Positions 16,084 through 25,537 of a stretch of DNA of 64,000 bases are shown one piece after another (positions within the stretch are counted from its first letter, which is position 1; every line of letters begins with the position of its first letter). The DNA lies in contig NZ_JAMSHO010000001.1 of the NCBI RefSeq assembly GCF_040147005.1, positions 992,001 through 1,056,000 on the forward strand. The letters run 5' to 3'. The DNA is from Halomonas sp. H10-9-1. Its GTDB lineage: Bacteria > Pseudomonadota > Gammaproteobacteria > Pseudomonadales > Halomonadaceae. Below the pieces are notes generated by a model, which did not search any database, was not told where the DNA came from, and worked only from the letters and a program-made list of their open reading frames with translations. A program made the translations under genes and the position numbers.

Positions 16084-17655
16084 GTGAAGATTGGTGCACC
16101 CAGGGAACTCGCCAAGGGCGAGGCGCGCGTCGCGCTGACCCCTGACAGCGCGAAGTTCATCCACAAGCTTGGACATGAGTGCCTGGTTGAAAGCGGGGCC
16201 GGCGTCGCCGCTGGCTTCGACGACCAGGCCTATCGCGATGCCGGCGTCAGCGTGGTCGAGAGCGCCGAGGCGCTGTGGAACCAGGCCGAGGTGGTGATCA
16301 AGGTCCGTGAGCCCGAGGAAGCGGAGACCGCGCGCCTGCGCCAGGGCCAGACCCTGATCAGTTTCTTCTGGCCGGCCCAGAACGAGGCGCTGCTCGAGAA
16401 GTGTCGTGCCCAAGGCGCCACCGTGGTGGCCATGGACATGGTGCCGCGCATCTCGCGGGCCCAGAAGATGGATGCCCTGTCGTCCATGGCCAATATCGCC
16501 GGCTACCGGGCGGTGATCGAGGCGGGCAACAACTTCGGACGCTTCTTCACCGGCCAGGTGACCGCCGCCGGCAAGGTGCCGCCGGCCAAGGTGCTGGTGG
16601 TCGGTGCCGGCGTGGCGGGTCTTGCCGCCATCGGTACCGCGACCAGTCTGGGGGCGGTGGTGCGCGCCTTCGACGTGCGTCCCGAGGTGGCCGAGCAGAT
16701 CGAATCCATGGGCGCCGAGTTCCTGTTTCTGGACTTCGAGGAGAGCCAGGACGGTGCCGAGACCGGCGGCTATGCGGCCCCCTCCAGCCCCGAGTTCCGC
16801 GAGAAGCAGATGGAGTGCTTCCGCGAGCAGGCGCCGGATATCGATATCGTCATCACCACGGCGCTGATCCCCGGCCGCCCCGCGCCCAAGCTGTGGCTCG
16901 CGGACATGGTCCAGGCCATGAAGCCGGGCTCGGTGATCATCGACCTGGCCGCGGAGAAGGGCGGCAACTGTGACCTCACGGTGCCCGACGAGAAGGTGGT
17001 GACCGACAACGGTGTGACGGTCGTCGGCTACACCGACTTCCCGTCGCGCATGGCGACCCAGTCGTCGCTGCTTTACGCCACCAATATTCGCCACATGCTC
17101 ACCGACCTGACGCCGGAGAAGGATGGCCAGATCGTCCACGACATGGAGGACGACGTCATCCGCGGTGCCACGGTGACCCATCAGGGCGAGGTCACTTTCC
17201 CGCCGCCGCCGCCCAAGGTGAAGGCCATCGCCGCGGCCAAGCCCAAGCCCAAGGTGAAGGAGCCGACCCCCGAGGAGAAGAGGGCCGCCGAGCACGCCGC
17301 CTTCAAGGCCCAGACCAAGCGCCAGGTGACGCTGCTGGGCGTCGGTGGCGCGCTGATGCTGCTGCTTGGCCAGGTGGCCCCGGCCTCCTTCATGCAGCAC
17401 TTCATCGTCTTCGCCCTGGCCTGCTTCGTCGGCTTCCAGGTGATCTGGGGGGTCAGCCACTCCCTGCATACGCCGTTGATGGCGGTGACCAATGCCATCT
17501 CCGGGATCATCATCCTGGGCGCTATCCTGCAGATCGGCTCGGGCAGTGGGCTGGTAACGCTGATGGCGGCCATCTCGGTGCTGGTCGCCACCATCAATAT
17601 CGTCGGCGGCTTCCTGGTGACACGCCGGATGCTGGCCATGTTCCAGAAATCGTGA
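16084..17655 (+). CDS. pntA: NAD(P) transhydrogenase subunit alpha
   Basis: A 523-residue subunit of the proton-pumping transhydrogenase, which uses the proton gradient to reduce NADP+ with NADH. Residues 1 to about 380 are the NAD(H)-binding domain I ([22 protein letters not shown], dinucleotide motif [37 protein letters not shown]). A Lys/Pro/Glu-rich linker ([16 protein letters not shown]) leads to the membrane part (about 415-523) with four hydrophobic helices. This is the two-subunit E. coli-type arrangement in which alpha carries domain I plus the first membrane helices. pntB starts 16 bp downstream. Confidence 0.96.
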   Translation: MKIGAPRELAKGEARVALTPDSAKFIHKLGHECLVESGAGVAAGFDDQAYRDAGVSVVESAEALWNQAEVVIKVREPEEAETARLRQGQTLISFFWPAQNEALLEKCRAQGATVVAMDMVPRISRAQKMDALSSMANIAGYRAVIEAGNNFGRFFTGQVTAAGKVPPAKVLVVGAGVAGLAAIGTATSLGAVVRAFDVRPEVAEQIESMGAEFLFLDFEESQDGAETGGYAAPSSPEFREKQMECFREQAPDIDIVITTALIPGRPAPKLWLADMVQAMKPGSVIIDLAAEKGGNCDLTVPDEKVVTDNGVTVVGYTDFPSRMATQSSLLYATNIRHMLTDLTPEKDGQIVHDMEDDVIRGATVTHQGEVTFPPPPPKVKAIAAAKPKPKVKEPTPEEKRAAEHAAFKAQTKRQVTLLGVGGALMLLLGQVAPASFMQHFIVFALACFVGFQVIWGVSHSLHTPLMAVTNAISGIIILGAILQIGSGSGLVTLMAAISVLVATINIVGGFLVTRRMLAMFQKS

Positions 17656-17671
17656 CCCGCGGAGACAACCC

Positions 17672-19114
17672 ATGCTGAGTCAAGGATTCGTGTCTGCCGC
17701 GGCGATCGCGGCAAGCGTACTGTTCATCCTCTCCTTGGGGGGGCTGAGTAACCAGGAGAAGGCCAAGCGGGCGGTGTGGTACGGCATCGTCGGCATGGCG
17801 GTGGCGGTGTTCTTCACCGCCTTCGGCCCGGGTATCGGCGCCTATGGCTGGATGATCCCGATGATGATCATCGGCGCGGGCATCGGCATCTATGTGGCCA
17901 AGAAGGTCGATATGACCGAGATGCCGCAGCTGGTGGCGGCGCTGCACAGCTTCGTCGGCCTGGCCGCGGTGTTCGTGGCCTGGAGCGCCGACCTGGAGCG
18001 GCGCCGGGTGCTGGCGGCACGCGCCATCGAGGCGAGCACCGACCAGTTCTCGGCCTTCGCCGGCCTGGTGGCCACCAAGGCGCCGGACGAGCTGATGTTC
18101 CTGCAGGTCGAGGTGGTGCTGGGCGTGTTCATCGGTGCGGTGACCTTCACCGGCTCGATCATCGCCTTCGGCAAGCTGGCCGGCAAGATCGACGGCAAGC
18201 CCCGTCAGCTGCCCGGCGGGCATATGCTCAACGCCGGCGCCGCGGCGCTGTCGCTGCTGCTGGCCATCCTCTATCTCAATGGTGCCGGCTTCTGGACCCT
18301 GCTGCTGATCGCCGCCCTGGCGTTCTTCATCGGCTACCACCTGATCATGGGCATCGGCGGCGCCGACATGCCGGTGGTGGTGTCGATGCTCAACAGCTAC
18401 TCCGGCTGGGCCGCGGCGGCCATCGGCTTCACGCTCTCCAACGACCTGCTGATCGTGACCGGTGCCTTGGTGGGCTCCTCGGGTGCCATCCTGTCGTACA
18501 TCATGTGCAAGGCGATGAACCGCAACTTCCTCAACGTCATCCTCGGTGGCTTCGGCGGCGCCCAGGGCCCGGCGGCGGAGATCGAGGGCGAGCAGGTCGC
18601 CATCGACGCGGCTGGCGTGGCCAGCGCGCTGAACGATGCCGACAGCGTGATCATCGTGCCGGGCTACGGCATGGCCGTCGCCCAGGCCCAGAATGCGGTG
18701 AGCGAGCTGACCCGCAAGCTGCGCGCCGCGGGCAAGAATGTGCGCTTCGGTATCCATCCGGTGGCGGGCCGCCTGCCCGGGCACATGAACGTGCTGCTGG
18801 CCGAGGCCAAGGTGCCCTATGACATCGTGCTGGAGATGGACGAGATCAACGATGACTTCCCCACCACCGACGTGGTGATCGTCATCGGCTCCAACGATAT
18901 CGTCAACCCGGCCGCCGAAGAGGATCCCAACAGCCCCATCGCCGGCATGCCGGTGCTGAAGGTGTGGGAGGCCAAGCAGGTGTTCGTCAGCAAGCGTGGC
19001 CAGGGTACCGGCTACTCCGGTATCGAGAACCCGCTGTTCTTCAAGGAGAACACCCGGATGTTCTATGGCGACGCGCGCAAGAGCATCGACGACCTGCTGC
19101 CGCTGGTCGACTGA
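17672..19114 (+). CDS. pntB: NAD(P) transhydrogenase subunit beta
   Basis: A 480-residue partner of PntA. The N-terminal two thirds hold about nine membrane helices (for example [49 protein letters not shown]). The C-terminal domain III binds NADP(H): [77 protein letters not shown] and the ending [24 protein letters not shown] are all family hallmarks. Together with PntA it supplies NADPH from the proton-motive force, with clear relevance to biosynthesis of PHA and sulfur amino acids nearby. A strong terminator follows. Confidence 0.96.
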   Translation: MLSQGFVSAAAIAASVLFILSLGGLSNQEKAKRAVWYGIVGMAVAVFFTAFGPGIGAYGWMIPMMIIGAGIGIYVAKKVDMTEMPQLVAALHSFVGLAAVFVAWSADLERRRVLAARAIEASTDQFSAFAGLVATKAPDELMFLQVEVVLGVFIGAVTFTGSIIAFGKLAGKIDGKPRQLPGGHMLNAGAAALSLLLAILYLNGAGFWTLLLIAALAFFIGYHLIMGIGGADMPVVVSMLNSYSGWAAAAIGFTLSNDLLIVTGALVGSSGAILSYIMCKAMNRNFLNVILGGFGGAQGPAAEIEGEQVAIDAAGVASALNDADSVIIVPGYGMAVAQAQNAVSELTRKLRAAGKNVRFGIHPVAGRLPGHMNVLLAEAKVPYDIVLEMDEINDDFPTTDVVIVIGSNDIVNPAAEEDPNSPIAGMPVLKVWEAKQVFVSKRGQGTGYSGIENPLFFKENTRMFYGDARKSIDDLLPLVD

Positions 19115-19155
19115 CGCCCTCGTCAATCGCGGCCCCGTCCGGGGCCGTACTCCGG

Positions 19156-19190
19156 GACGCCCGGGCCGGTCACGGTCCGGGCGTCTTTTT
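19156..19190 (+). terminator. Terminator after pntB
   Basis: GACGCCCGG (19156-19164) pairs with CCGGGCGTC (19177-19185), followed by TTTTT. A TACAAT box at 19194-19199 just beyond it may be the -10 of the gpsA promoter. Confidence 0.85.
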
Positions 19191-19236
19191 CGCTACAATC
19201 CCCACATTCATCCAACCATCTCCTGCGGGGTTCATC

Positions 19237-20316
19237 ATGGCAGAGGAACGCATGCGGGTGGCGGTGCTGGGCGGTGGCAGCTTCGGCACCGCCCTGGCCA
19301 GCATCGCCGCCGACAACGGTGCCGAGGTGCGCCAGTGGCTGCGCGACCCGGCGCTGGCCGAGCAGATCAACCGCGAGCACGTCAACGGACGCTACCTGCC
19401 CGACTACGCCATCAACCCGGCGGTGGTGGCCTCCACCGACATGGCCGAGGTGTTGCCCGGTGCCGGCCTGGTGCTGGTGGCGATCCCCTCCAAGGCGTTT
19501 GGCGACGTGGTGCGTCGGGCACGCCCCTGGCTGACTCCCGACCAGATACTCGTCAGCACCACCAAGGGCATTCAGGAAAACGGCTTCAAGCTGATGAGCC
19601 AGATCCTCGAGGAGGAGACCGGCTTCGCCCATATCGGCGTGATCTCCGGGCCCAACCTCGCCTCCGAGGTGGCCGACAAGCAGCTCACCGCCACGGTGAT
19701 CGCCAGCGACGACCCCGAGACCCGCACCCGGGTGCAGACGGCACTCGGCTGTGACTACTTCCGGGTCTATGCCAGCAACGACCGCTTCGGCGTAGAGCTC
19801 GGCGGGGCGCTGAAGAACATCTACGCCATCGCCGCCGGCATGGCCGCGGCCCTGGGCATGGGCGAGAACACCCGCAGCATGCTGATGACCCGGGCGCTGG
19901 CCGAGATGAGCCGCTTCGCCGTCTCCCAGGGTGCCAATCCCATGACTTTCCTGGGGCTGGCCGGGGTGGGCGATCTGATCGTCACCTGCTCATCGCGGCT
20001 TTCGCGCAACTACCGGGTCGGCTACGCCCTGGGCGAGGGCAAGGGCCTGGACGAGGCGGTGGAAGCCCTGGGCCAGGTCGCCGAGGGGGTCAACACCGTG
20101 CGCCTGGTGCGCGACAAGGCCCGTGCCGAGGGCATCTACATGCCGCTGGCCGAGGGGCTCTACCAGGTGCTGTTCCAGGGAGTGCCGGCCGGGCAGATGG
20201 CGCGGCTGCTGATGCTGGGCGAGCAGAGCAGCGACGTGGAGTTCGTGTTGGCGCGGGAGGACGTGCAGCGCGCCCATCGTGAGCGCGCCGGCGACGCGGG
20301 AGGCGGGCATGGTTGA
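19237..20316 (+). CDS. gpsA: Glycerol-3-phosphate dehydrogenase [NAD(P)+]
   Basis: A 359-residue cytoplasmic enzyme that reduces dihydroxyacetone phosphate to sn-glycerol 3-phosphate for phospholipid synthesis. The N-terminal Rossmann motif is [21 protein letters not shown]; further landmarks are [28 protein letters not shown], the catalytic Lys region [20 protein letters not shown], and [25 protein letters not shown]. Start at 19237 (MAEERMRV); an ATG 15 bp later with AGAGGA ahead of it is an equal alternative. The C-terminus overlaps sixA by 8 bp. It is slightly longer than E. coli GpsA because of a charged tail. Confidence 0.95.
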   Translation: MAEERMRVAVLGGGSFGTALASIAADNGAEVRQWLRDPALAEQINREHVNGRYLPDYAINPAVVASTDMAEVLPGAGLVLVAIPSKAFGDVVRRARPWLTPDQILVSTTKGIQENGFKLMSQILEEETGFAHIGVISGPNLASEVADKQLTATVIASDDPETRTRVQTALGCDYFRVYASNDRFGVELGGALKNIYAIAAGMAAALGMGENTRSMLMTRALAEMSRFAVSQGANPMTFLGLAGVGDLIVTCSSRLSRNYRVGYALGEGKGLDEAVEALGQVAEGVNTVRLVRDKARAEGIYMPLAEGLYQVLFQGVPAGQMARLLMLGEQSSDVEFVLAREDVQRAHRERAGDAGGGHG

Positions 20317-20785
20317 GCGGCTCTGGATCATGCGCCACGGCGAGGCCGCCCCGGGGGCGCCGGACCCCGGACGCGAGCTCACCGCCCACGGCCGGGAAGA
20401 GGCGAGGCGCATGGCGTCCTGGCTGGCCGGCCAGGACGGGGTGGGCGAGGCGCGCCTGCTGGCGAGCCCCTACCACCGCGCCCGGCAGACCGCCCAGCTC
20501 GTCGGCGAGGCGCTGGCGCGCGAACCCGAGACGCTCTCCCTGATCACGCCGGATGACGCGCCGCGGGCGGTGGCCGACTGGCTGCTCGCCCAGCCGGCGG
20601 GTCGGCCGCTGGTGCTGGTCAGCCATATGCCGCTGGTGGGGGCGCTCGTCGGGCTGCTGGTGGAGGGCAGGGCGGATCGTGGCCTCGGCTTCCCCACCGG
20701 CGGCGTGGCGGCCCTCGAGGCCGAGGTATGGGCAGCGGGGTGTGCGCGGCTGGCAAGGTTTGTCACCCCTGCCGATCTCGGCTGA
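20309..20785 (+). CDS. sixA: Phosphohistidine phosphatase SixA-like
   Basis: A 158-residue histidine-phosphatase-superfamily protein. The catalytic motif is [35 protein letters not shown] near the N-terminus (RHGE), with the second-half His in [17 protein letters not shown]. SixA dephosphorylates phosphohistidine in phosphotransfer proteins such as ArcB HPt or PTS components; which target applies here is unknown. GGGAGG lies just before the ATG, which sits inside the end of gpsA, so the pair is translationally coupled. gpsA-sixA adjacency is common in halomonads and pseudomonads as far as I know. Confidence 0.87.
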   Translation: MVERLWIMRHGEAAPGAPDPGRELTAHGREEARRMASWLAGQDGVGEARLLASPYHRARQTAQLVGEALAREPETLSLITPDDAPRAVADWLLAQPAGRPLVLVSHMPLVGALVGLLVEGRADRGLGFPTGGVAALEAEVWAAGCARLARFVTPADLG

Positions 20786-20866
20786 GCCAGGTTCAGGGGG
20801 GCTTTGCAGAACGCTTGCCGACAGATCAGTCCCGAGCGATGAGGCTGCCTGTCATGTGGGGCATCG

Positions 20867-21814
20867 CTAGATCAGTCCGATTATCTGTAGCCCGAACACG
20901 CCCAGGGTGATGGTGACGCTGGCCATCAGGGTGGTCAGGGCGATGATGTTGGCGGTGAGCACGGCATTGCCGCCCATCGCCTTGGCCATCACGAAGGCCG
21001 CCGCCGCGGTGGGACTGGCGAAGAACAGGAACATCACCCCCAGCTCGCGCCCCTCGAAGCCGGCGAGCCAGGCCGCCGTGGTGGCAAGCACGGGAATCGT
21101 CACCATCTTCATCAGGCTGGCGCTCAGTGCCACGGCCCCGGACGCCTGGAGGGCGCTGAAGGAGAGGGTGGCCCCGACACAGATCAGCGCCAGCGGCAGG
21201 GTCAGGGAGGCGAAGTACTCCCCCGAGGTGATCACCCAGTCGGGCAGACTCAGTCCCGACAGTGCCACCGGCATGGCCAGGACGACCGCCAGGATCAGCG
21301 GGTTGCGCACGATCTGCATCAGCATCTGATGCCAGTCGGTCGTGACCTTCTCCTGATGGTAGGCCAGGGCGATCACCGAGAAGGCGTTGTAGGTCAGGAT
21401 CACCACGCCGAGCAGCAGGCCGCCGGCGGAGAGACCGTAGTCGCCGTACATTCCCGCCGCCAGCGCCAGACCGACGATACCGCAGTTGCCGCGAAAGGCG
21501 CCCTGGATATAGCTGCCGCGGTCGGCCAGGGGGACGCGCAGCCGGGCCCAGGCCCAGGCGAGGAGGAAGCTGCCCAGGGTGGCGAGGGCGAACACCCCGA
21601 GCATCCGCGGGTTGAGGGTGGCCTCGAGGTCGGCGCGGGTGATGCTCAAGAAGATCAGCGTGGGCAGGGTGGCCTTGAACACCAGCTGGGAGGCGGTGGT
21701 GACGAAGGCCGCATCGATCCAGCGGGCGCGCTTGAGCCCCAGGCCGATGAAGACCATGGCGAAGACCGGCAGGGTGATCTCCAGGGTCGCCTGGAAGATC
21801 GCCAGGGCCTCCAT
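20867..21814 (-). CDS. AEC (auxin efflux carrier) family transporter
   Basis: A 315-residue protein with about ten hydrophobic segments and the AEC pattern: PVFAMVFIGLGLKRARWID at the N-terminus, LRVPLADRGSYIQGAFRGNCGIVGLALAAGMYGDYG in the middle and SPTAAAAFVMAKAMGGNAVLTANIIALTTLMASVTI near the C-terminus. The family exports or exchanges small organic anions (for example malate); the substrate is not predictable. Its ATG overlaps the stop of a 32-codon ORF upstream (shared A in TGATG), which implies translational coupling. It is convergent with sixA. Confidence 0.88.
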   Translation of the reverse strand: MEALAIFQATLEITLPVFAMVFIGLGLKRARWIDAAFVTTASQLVFKATLPTLIFLSITRADLEATLNPRMLGVFALATLGSFLLAWAWARLRVPLADRGSYIQGAFRGNCGIVGLALAAGMYGDYGLSAGGLLLGVVILTYNAFSVIALAYHQEKVTTDWHQMLMQIVRNPLILAVVLAMPVALSGLSLPDWVITSGEYFASLTLPLALICVGATLSFSALQASGAVALSASLMKMVTIPVLATTAAWLAGFEGRELGVMFLFFASPTAAAAFVMAKAMGGNAVLTANIIALTTLMASVTITLGVFGLQIIGLI

Positions 21815-21912
21815 CAGCGCACCAGCCAGAAGCCGACCACCACGGCGGCGAGCACGGTAGCGAAGAACAGACGGTTGCGGGTACGGGTATCGCGGGGCTT
21901 GCGGGCGTTCAC
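21814..21912 (-). CDS. 32-residue single-TM small protein coupled to the AEC gene
   Basis: A GTG-started ORF (start codon at 21910-21912) reading VNARKPRDTRTRNRLFFATV, then a membrane stretch LAAVVVGFWLVR, and TGA at 21814-21816. A ribosome site (CCGGAG) lies 5 bp before the GTG. The stop shares its A with the AEC transporter ATG. The basic N-terminus followed by one hydrophobic helix fits a small inner-membrane protein with its N-terminus in the cytoplasm. No family recognised; it could be a transporter accessory peptide or a coupling leader ORF. Confidence 0.55.
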   Translation of the reverse strand: MNARKPRDTRTRNRLFFATVLAAVVVGFWLVR

Positions 21913-22019
21913 GGAGGCTCCGGGGCTGGGGTGACTTGGCGAAACATGGTAATCCCGTTAGCCTGCTACCACCAGGCGCCCTACCTGCGCCGCGCTTCTC
22001 CCCGGATCAGGAAACGCCG

Positions 22020-22832
22020 ATGACGCCCGCCGAGACCGACCGCTCCACGCTGCTGTTCGCCCACGCCAATGGCTTCCCGGGGCAGAGCTACCGCAGCTTC
22101 CTGGCGCCGCTGGGCGAGCGCTTCGATGTGCATCCCCTGGACCGGCTCGGCCATCACTCCGACTTTCCGGTGGGGCACAACTGGCTGGCGCTGCGCGACG
22201 AGCTGCTCCACGCCCTGGAGAATCTCGATACACCGGTGATCGGCGTGGGCCACTCCATGGGCGGCGTGCTGATGGCCATGGCCGCCGAGGCGGCGCCGGC
22301 ACATTTCCGCTGCGTGGTGATGCTCGACCCGCCGCTGATGCTGGGCATGGATGCCTGGGGGATGAAGGTCGCCAAGCAACTGGGCCTGGCGGATCGCGTC
22401 ACCCCCGCCGGCAAGAGCCTGGGGCGGCGCACCACCTGGCCGGATCGCCAGGCGATGCGCCACTACCTGCGCCAGCGTGGGCTGTTTCGCCGCTTTACCG
22501 AGCAGGCCCTGGAAGACTACATCGAGGGCGGCACCCGGCTGCTCGACGACGGCCAGGCCGTGCTGCTCTACGACCCGGATATCGAGGTGGAGATCTTCCG
22601 TCACTTGCCGGACCACCTGGGGGATCTGCCGCGCCGGCTGCGGGTGCCCCACGCGGTGCTGGCCGGTGAGGACTCCGACCTGTTGACGCCGCGTCGCTGC
22701 CGTCGCCTGCGGCGCCATGGGGTACCGGTGCGCACGGTGCCCGGTACACACATGTTCCCCATGGAGCACCCCGATGCGGTACGCCAGGGCCTGCTGGCTG
22801 TGTTGGATGAGCTGCTCGGAGAGGCATCTTGA
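22020..22832 (+). CDS. Alpha/beta hydrolase
   Basis: A 270-residue alpha/beta-hydrolase. The oxyanion-hole region is LLFAHANGFPGQSYRSFLAPL, the nucleophile elbow VIGVGHSMGGVLMAMAAEAAP (GHSMG, catalytic Ser), the acid is likely in AVLAGEDSDLLTP and the His in VPGTHMFPMEHPD. The substrate is unknown; family members range from esterases to lactonases. The ATG at 22020 with AGGAAA ahead is preferred to longer in-frame starts. The next hydrolase begins in its stop codon (TTGA), and a patatin gene follows in the same fashion, so the three form one tightly coupled operon. Confidence 0.85.
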   Translation: MTPAETDRSTLLFAHANGFPGQSYRSFLAPLGERFDVHPLDRLGHHSDFPVGHNWLALRDELLHALENLDTPVIGVGHSMGGVLMAMAAEAAPAHFRCVVMLDPPLMLGMDAWGMKVAKQLGLADRVTPAGKSLGRRTTWPDRQAMRHYLRQRGLFRRFTEQALEDYIEGGTRLLDDGQAVLLYDPDIEVEIFRHLPDHLGDLPRRLRVPHAVLAGEDSDLLTPRRCRRLRRHGVPVRTVPGTHMFPMEHPDAVRQGLLAVLDELLGEAS

Positions 22833-23725
22833 GCGCGCCGCAGCCCCTGCGCCTGGCCGAAGGACGCCTGGCGGCGCTGGCCTGGGGCGAGGAGGGCGCC
22901 CCGCTGTGGTTGGCGCTGCACGGCTGGCTGGACAACGCGGCGAGCTTCGCGCGTCTGGCGCCGTTGCTGGTCGAGCGCCTCGGTATCCGGGTTGTCGCCA
23001 TCGACTTCTCAGGCCACGGCCATTCTGCCCACACGCCGGGGGACTATGCCATCTGGGACTACTGCGACGACGTCCTCGACGCCGCCGAGGCGCTGGGCAG
23101 CCCGCGGCCGACCCTGCTGGCCCACTCCATGGGCGCCGGGGTCGCTTGCCTGACCGCCGCTGCCCTGCCCGAGCGGGTCGCACGGCTGGCGCTGGTCGAT
23201 GGCCTGGCTTCAGTGACTACCCCCGCCGACGAGACTCCCCAGCAGCTGCGTCGTGGCCTGTTGGGACATCGCCGCCTACCCTCCCGCGGTGCGCGCTATG
23301 CTGACGAGGAGGAGGCCGTGATGGCACGGGTCAAGGGGGGCGCGACCGCGGTGGATGCCGCGACGATTCGCGCGGTGGTCGCTCGCAACCTGGCGACGCT
23401 GCCGGATGGGCACCTGGGCTGGCGCAGCGATCCTCGCCTGGTCCGCCCCTCGCCGGTGAGGTTGACGCCCGAGCAGGTCGTGGCCTGCCTGGCGGGGATC
23501 GAGTGCCCGGCGCTGTTGATCGAAGGGGAGGCGGGCATACTCGGCGAGAAGGCAGCGGCGCGGGTGGCGCGCAATGCGCTGCCGGGACTCGAGCGCCGGG
23601 TGCTGCCGGGTGGCCACCACCTCCATCTGGAACCCGGCGCGGTGGCGGCGGTGGCCGACGCCATCGGCGCGTGGGCGTCACGCGACATCGGCCAGCCGGA
23701 CAGACGAGGGGGCGCAGGCGCATGA
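22829..23725 (+). CDS. Alpha/beta hydrolase (MhpC/BioH-like fold)
   Basis: A 298-residue alpha/beta-hydrolase different from its neighbour. HG motif: PLWLALHGWLDNAASFARLAPLL; nucleophile elbow LLAHSMGAGVACLTAAAL (HSMGAG); C-terminal His in LPGGHHLHLEPGAVAA. It is resembled by proteobacterial hydrolases of the serine-hydrolase-like/MhpC group; substrate unknown. It starts with TTG overlapping the previous stop, with GGAGAGG at a suitable distance, and ends in ATGA overlap with the patatin gene. Confidence 0.83.
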   Translation: MSAPQPLRLAEGRLAALAWGEEGAPLWLALHGWLDNAASFARLAPLLVERLGIRVVAIDFSGHGHSAHTPGDYAIWDYCDDVLDAAEALGSPRPTLLAHSMGAGVACLTAAALPERVARLALVDGLASVTTPADETPQQLRRGLLGHRRLPSRGARYADEEEAVMARVKGGATAVDAATIRAVVARNLATLPDGHLGWRSDPRLVRPSPVRLTPEQVVACLAGIECPALLIEGEAGILGEKAAARVARNALPGLERRVLPGGHHLHLEPGAVAAVADAIGAWASRDIGQPDRRGGAGA

Positions 23726-24813
23726 ACAACGGGGCGACAGCCACTGCCGAGGGGAAGCGAGTAGCGCTGGTGCTGGGCAGCGGGGGCGCGCGCGGCTACG
23801 CCCATATCGGCGTGATCGAGGAGCTCGAGCGACGCGGCTACCGGATCGTGGCGATTTCCGGCTGTTCCATGGGCGCCCTGGTCGGGGGAGTCTACGCCGC
23901 CGGTCAGTTGGCCGCCTATCGTGACTGGGTATGCCAGCTCGACTATTTCGATGTGCTGCGCCTGGTCGACGTCACCTGGAGCCCGATGGGGGCGATGAAG
24001 GCCAACAAGGTGATGGCCAAGCTGGAGAGCCTGGTGGGAGACGCGCGCATCGAGGATCTGGCGATACCGGTGACCACCGTGGCCACCGACCTGAAACGCC
24101 AGCGCGAGGTGTGGTTCCAGAGCGGTCCGCTGCTGGAGGCGATCCGCGCCTCCATCGCCGTGCCCGGTGTGATCACCCCGGTGCATCGCGGCGAGCAGGT
24201 GCTGGTGGACGGTGGCCTGCTCAATCCGCTGCCGATCATCCCTACCGTGTCGGCCCGTGCCGACCTGGTGATGGCGGTCAACGCTACCGCCCACAGTTCG
24301 CGCCCGGTGACCCTGGAAGAGCTGCTGCCGCCGGAGGCGGCGCGAGAGGAACGCGAGCGTGAGGCGGCTCGCGACGCCTCGGGGGTCGACTTCAGCAGCT
24401 GGGTCGAGGAGGTGCGCAGCGCCGCCAGCCGCTGGGTCGACGGCCTGGGCACCGCGGGGCGAGAGGCCGACGCGGGGCGTACGCTAGCCCAGGATGAGGC
24501 CAGCAGTCGGCGCCGCCAGTGGGGGCGCCTGGACACCATGCTGGCCTCCTTCGACATCACGCAGGCGGCGCTGGCCAAGTACAAGGTGGCGGGCTATCCG
24601 CCAGACGTGCTGATCGAGGTGCCCAAGACGGTGTGTGGCGCCTACGAGTTTCACCGTGCCGAGGCGCTGATCGTGCTCGGGCGCCAGCTGGCGTCGGAGG
24701 CGCTGGACCGCTTCGAGGGGCACCGTTATCCGAGGCAGGGCGGCCGCAGCATCGTGGTCGATCCGGTGGCTCCCGACGACGCGGAGGACGATGCGGAGAG
24801 CGATGCGGAGTAG
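23722..24813 (+). CDS. Patatin-like phospholipase (RssA-like)
   Basis: A 363-residue patatin-family hydrolase. Oxyanion hole GSGGARGYAHIGVIEELE; nucleophile motif ISGCSMGALVGGVYAAG (G-x-S-x-G); catalytic Asp in VLVDGGLLNPLPI (DGG). This is a Ser-Asp dyad enzyme acting on lipid acyl esters; bacterial members of the RssA type are cytoplasmic or membrane-associated. The C-terminal third (after about 200) is charged and ends in an acidic tail (DDAEDDAESDAE), in keeping with a halophilic host. The ATGA overlap with the upstream hydrolase implies coupled translation. Confidence 0.86.
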   Translation: MNNGATATAEGKRVALVLGSGGARGYAHIGVIEELERRGYRIVAISGCSMGALVGGVYAAGQLAAYRDWVCQLDYFDVLRLVDVTWSPMGAMKANKVMAKLESLVGDARIEDLAIPVTTVATDLKRQREVWFQSGPLLEAIRASIAVPGVITPVHRGEQVLVDGGLLNPLPIIPTVSARADLVMAVNATAHSSRPVTLEELLPPEAAREEREREAARDASGVDFSSWVEEVRSAASRWVDGLGTAGREADAGRTLAQDEASSRRRQWGRLDTMLASFDITQAALAKYKVAGYPPDVLIEVPKTVCGAYEFHRAEALIVLGRQLASEALDRFEGHRYPRQGGRSIVVDPVAPDDAEDDAESDAE

Positions 24814-24841
24814 GCGAGGCGCCGGCGGGGGGGAGTGTTGG

Positions 24842-25411
24842 TTAGCCTTCGCGGCGGCGCAGCAGCACGTAGACGGCGCCGGTTCCGCCTTCGGCCTCTA
24901 CCGCCGAGCAGAATGCCAGCACGCCAGGCCACTCGCGCAGCCAGGCGTTGACGTGGCTCTTGAGCACCGGGTAGTTGCCGTCCACGCCCCAGGCCTTGCC
25001 ATGCACCACCAGCAGGCAGCGGCGTCGCTGCGCGGCGGCATCGCGCAGGAACCCCTCCAGCTCCTCGCGCGCCTCCTCCAGGGTGTAGCCGTGCAGGTCG
25101 AGCCCCGCCTCCCAGGCCATCTCGCCGCGCTTGAGGCGGCTGCGGGTGCGCCATGGCAGGTCGGGCAGGGCGAAGTCGAGGTATTCCGTGGGGCGCACCG
25201 CCTCCACGCGGCCGTCGGAGGTGCGTCCCCTGGCGCTGTCGTCACCCGCCGCCTGGGCGGCGGCCCGGCGCGCCGCGGCGGACGGGTCCTCGCGTTGCGG
25301 GCGTCCCGGGTCGGCGCGGTTTCGCGTGATCGGCCTTACCCCGGCCTGGCGCAGGGCCTGACGGAAGGCGCTGATCTCGTCATCATCCGGGCGGTGGCGA
25401 TTTTTGCTCAT
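24842..25411 (-). CDS. Smr-domain protein
   Basis: A 189-residue protein with a charged, unstructured first half and a C-terminal Smr domain: LDLHGYTLEEAREELEGFLRDAA, then CLLVVHGKAWGVDGNYPVLKSHVNAWL and the ending TGAVYVLLRRREG. The LDLHG and HGK motifs are those of MutS2-type Smr endonuclease domains and of the stand-alone YdaL/SmrA/SmrB proteins; here the usual HGKG is HGKA. SmrB-type proteins cleave mRNA at collided ribosomes; stand-alone Smr proteins are generally nucleases acting on nucleic acid. The exact subfamily is uncertain. Confidence 0.85.
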   Translation of the reverse strand: MSKNRHRPDDDEISAFRQALRQAGVRPITRNRADPGRPQREDPSAAARRAAAQAAGDDSARGRTSDGRVEAVRPTEYLDFALPDLPWRTRSRLKRGEMAWEAGLDLHGYTLEEAREELEGFLRDAAAQRRRCLLVVHGKAWGVDGNYPVLKSHVNAWLREWPGVLAFCSAVEAEGGTGAVYVLLRRREG

Positions 25412-25497
25412 GGGGCAGGGCTCATGGGGCGCTGTCGGTTGGCGTGCAGGCGACCAGTATACCCGGCGCGGCGTGGCTGTGAACCGGCGGGCCGGGT

Positions 25498-25503
25498 TAC
25501 AAT
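25498..25503 (+). promoter_or_regulatory. Candidate -10 box for prmB
   Basis: TACAAT about 35 bp before the prmB TTG start, in an otherwise GC-rich gap divergent from the smr gene. No convincing -35. Confidence 0.3.
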
Positions 25504-25537
25504 CACTCTCCCCACATCTTGACGCTCAGGTGCTCCC

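Noticed and set aside
15898..17673. A 591-codon minus-strand frame opposite pntA
   Set aside because: Shadow of pntA; only the last 40 codons, outside pntA, were kept as a doubtful ORF.
18964..19236. A 91-codon upstream extension of gpsA
   Set aside because: It would overlap the end of pntB and run through the pntB terminator; GpsA begins naturally at 19237 or 19252.
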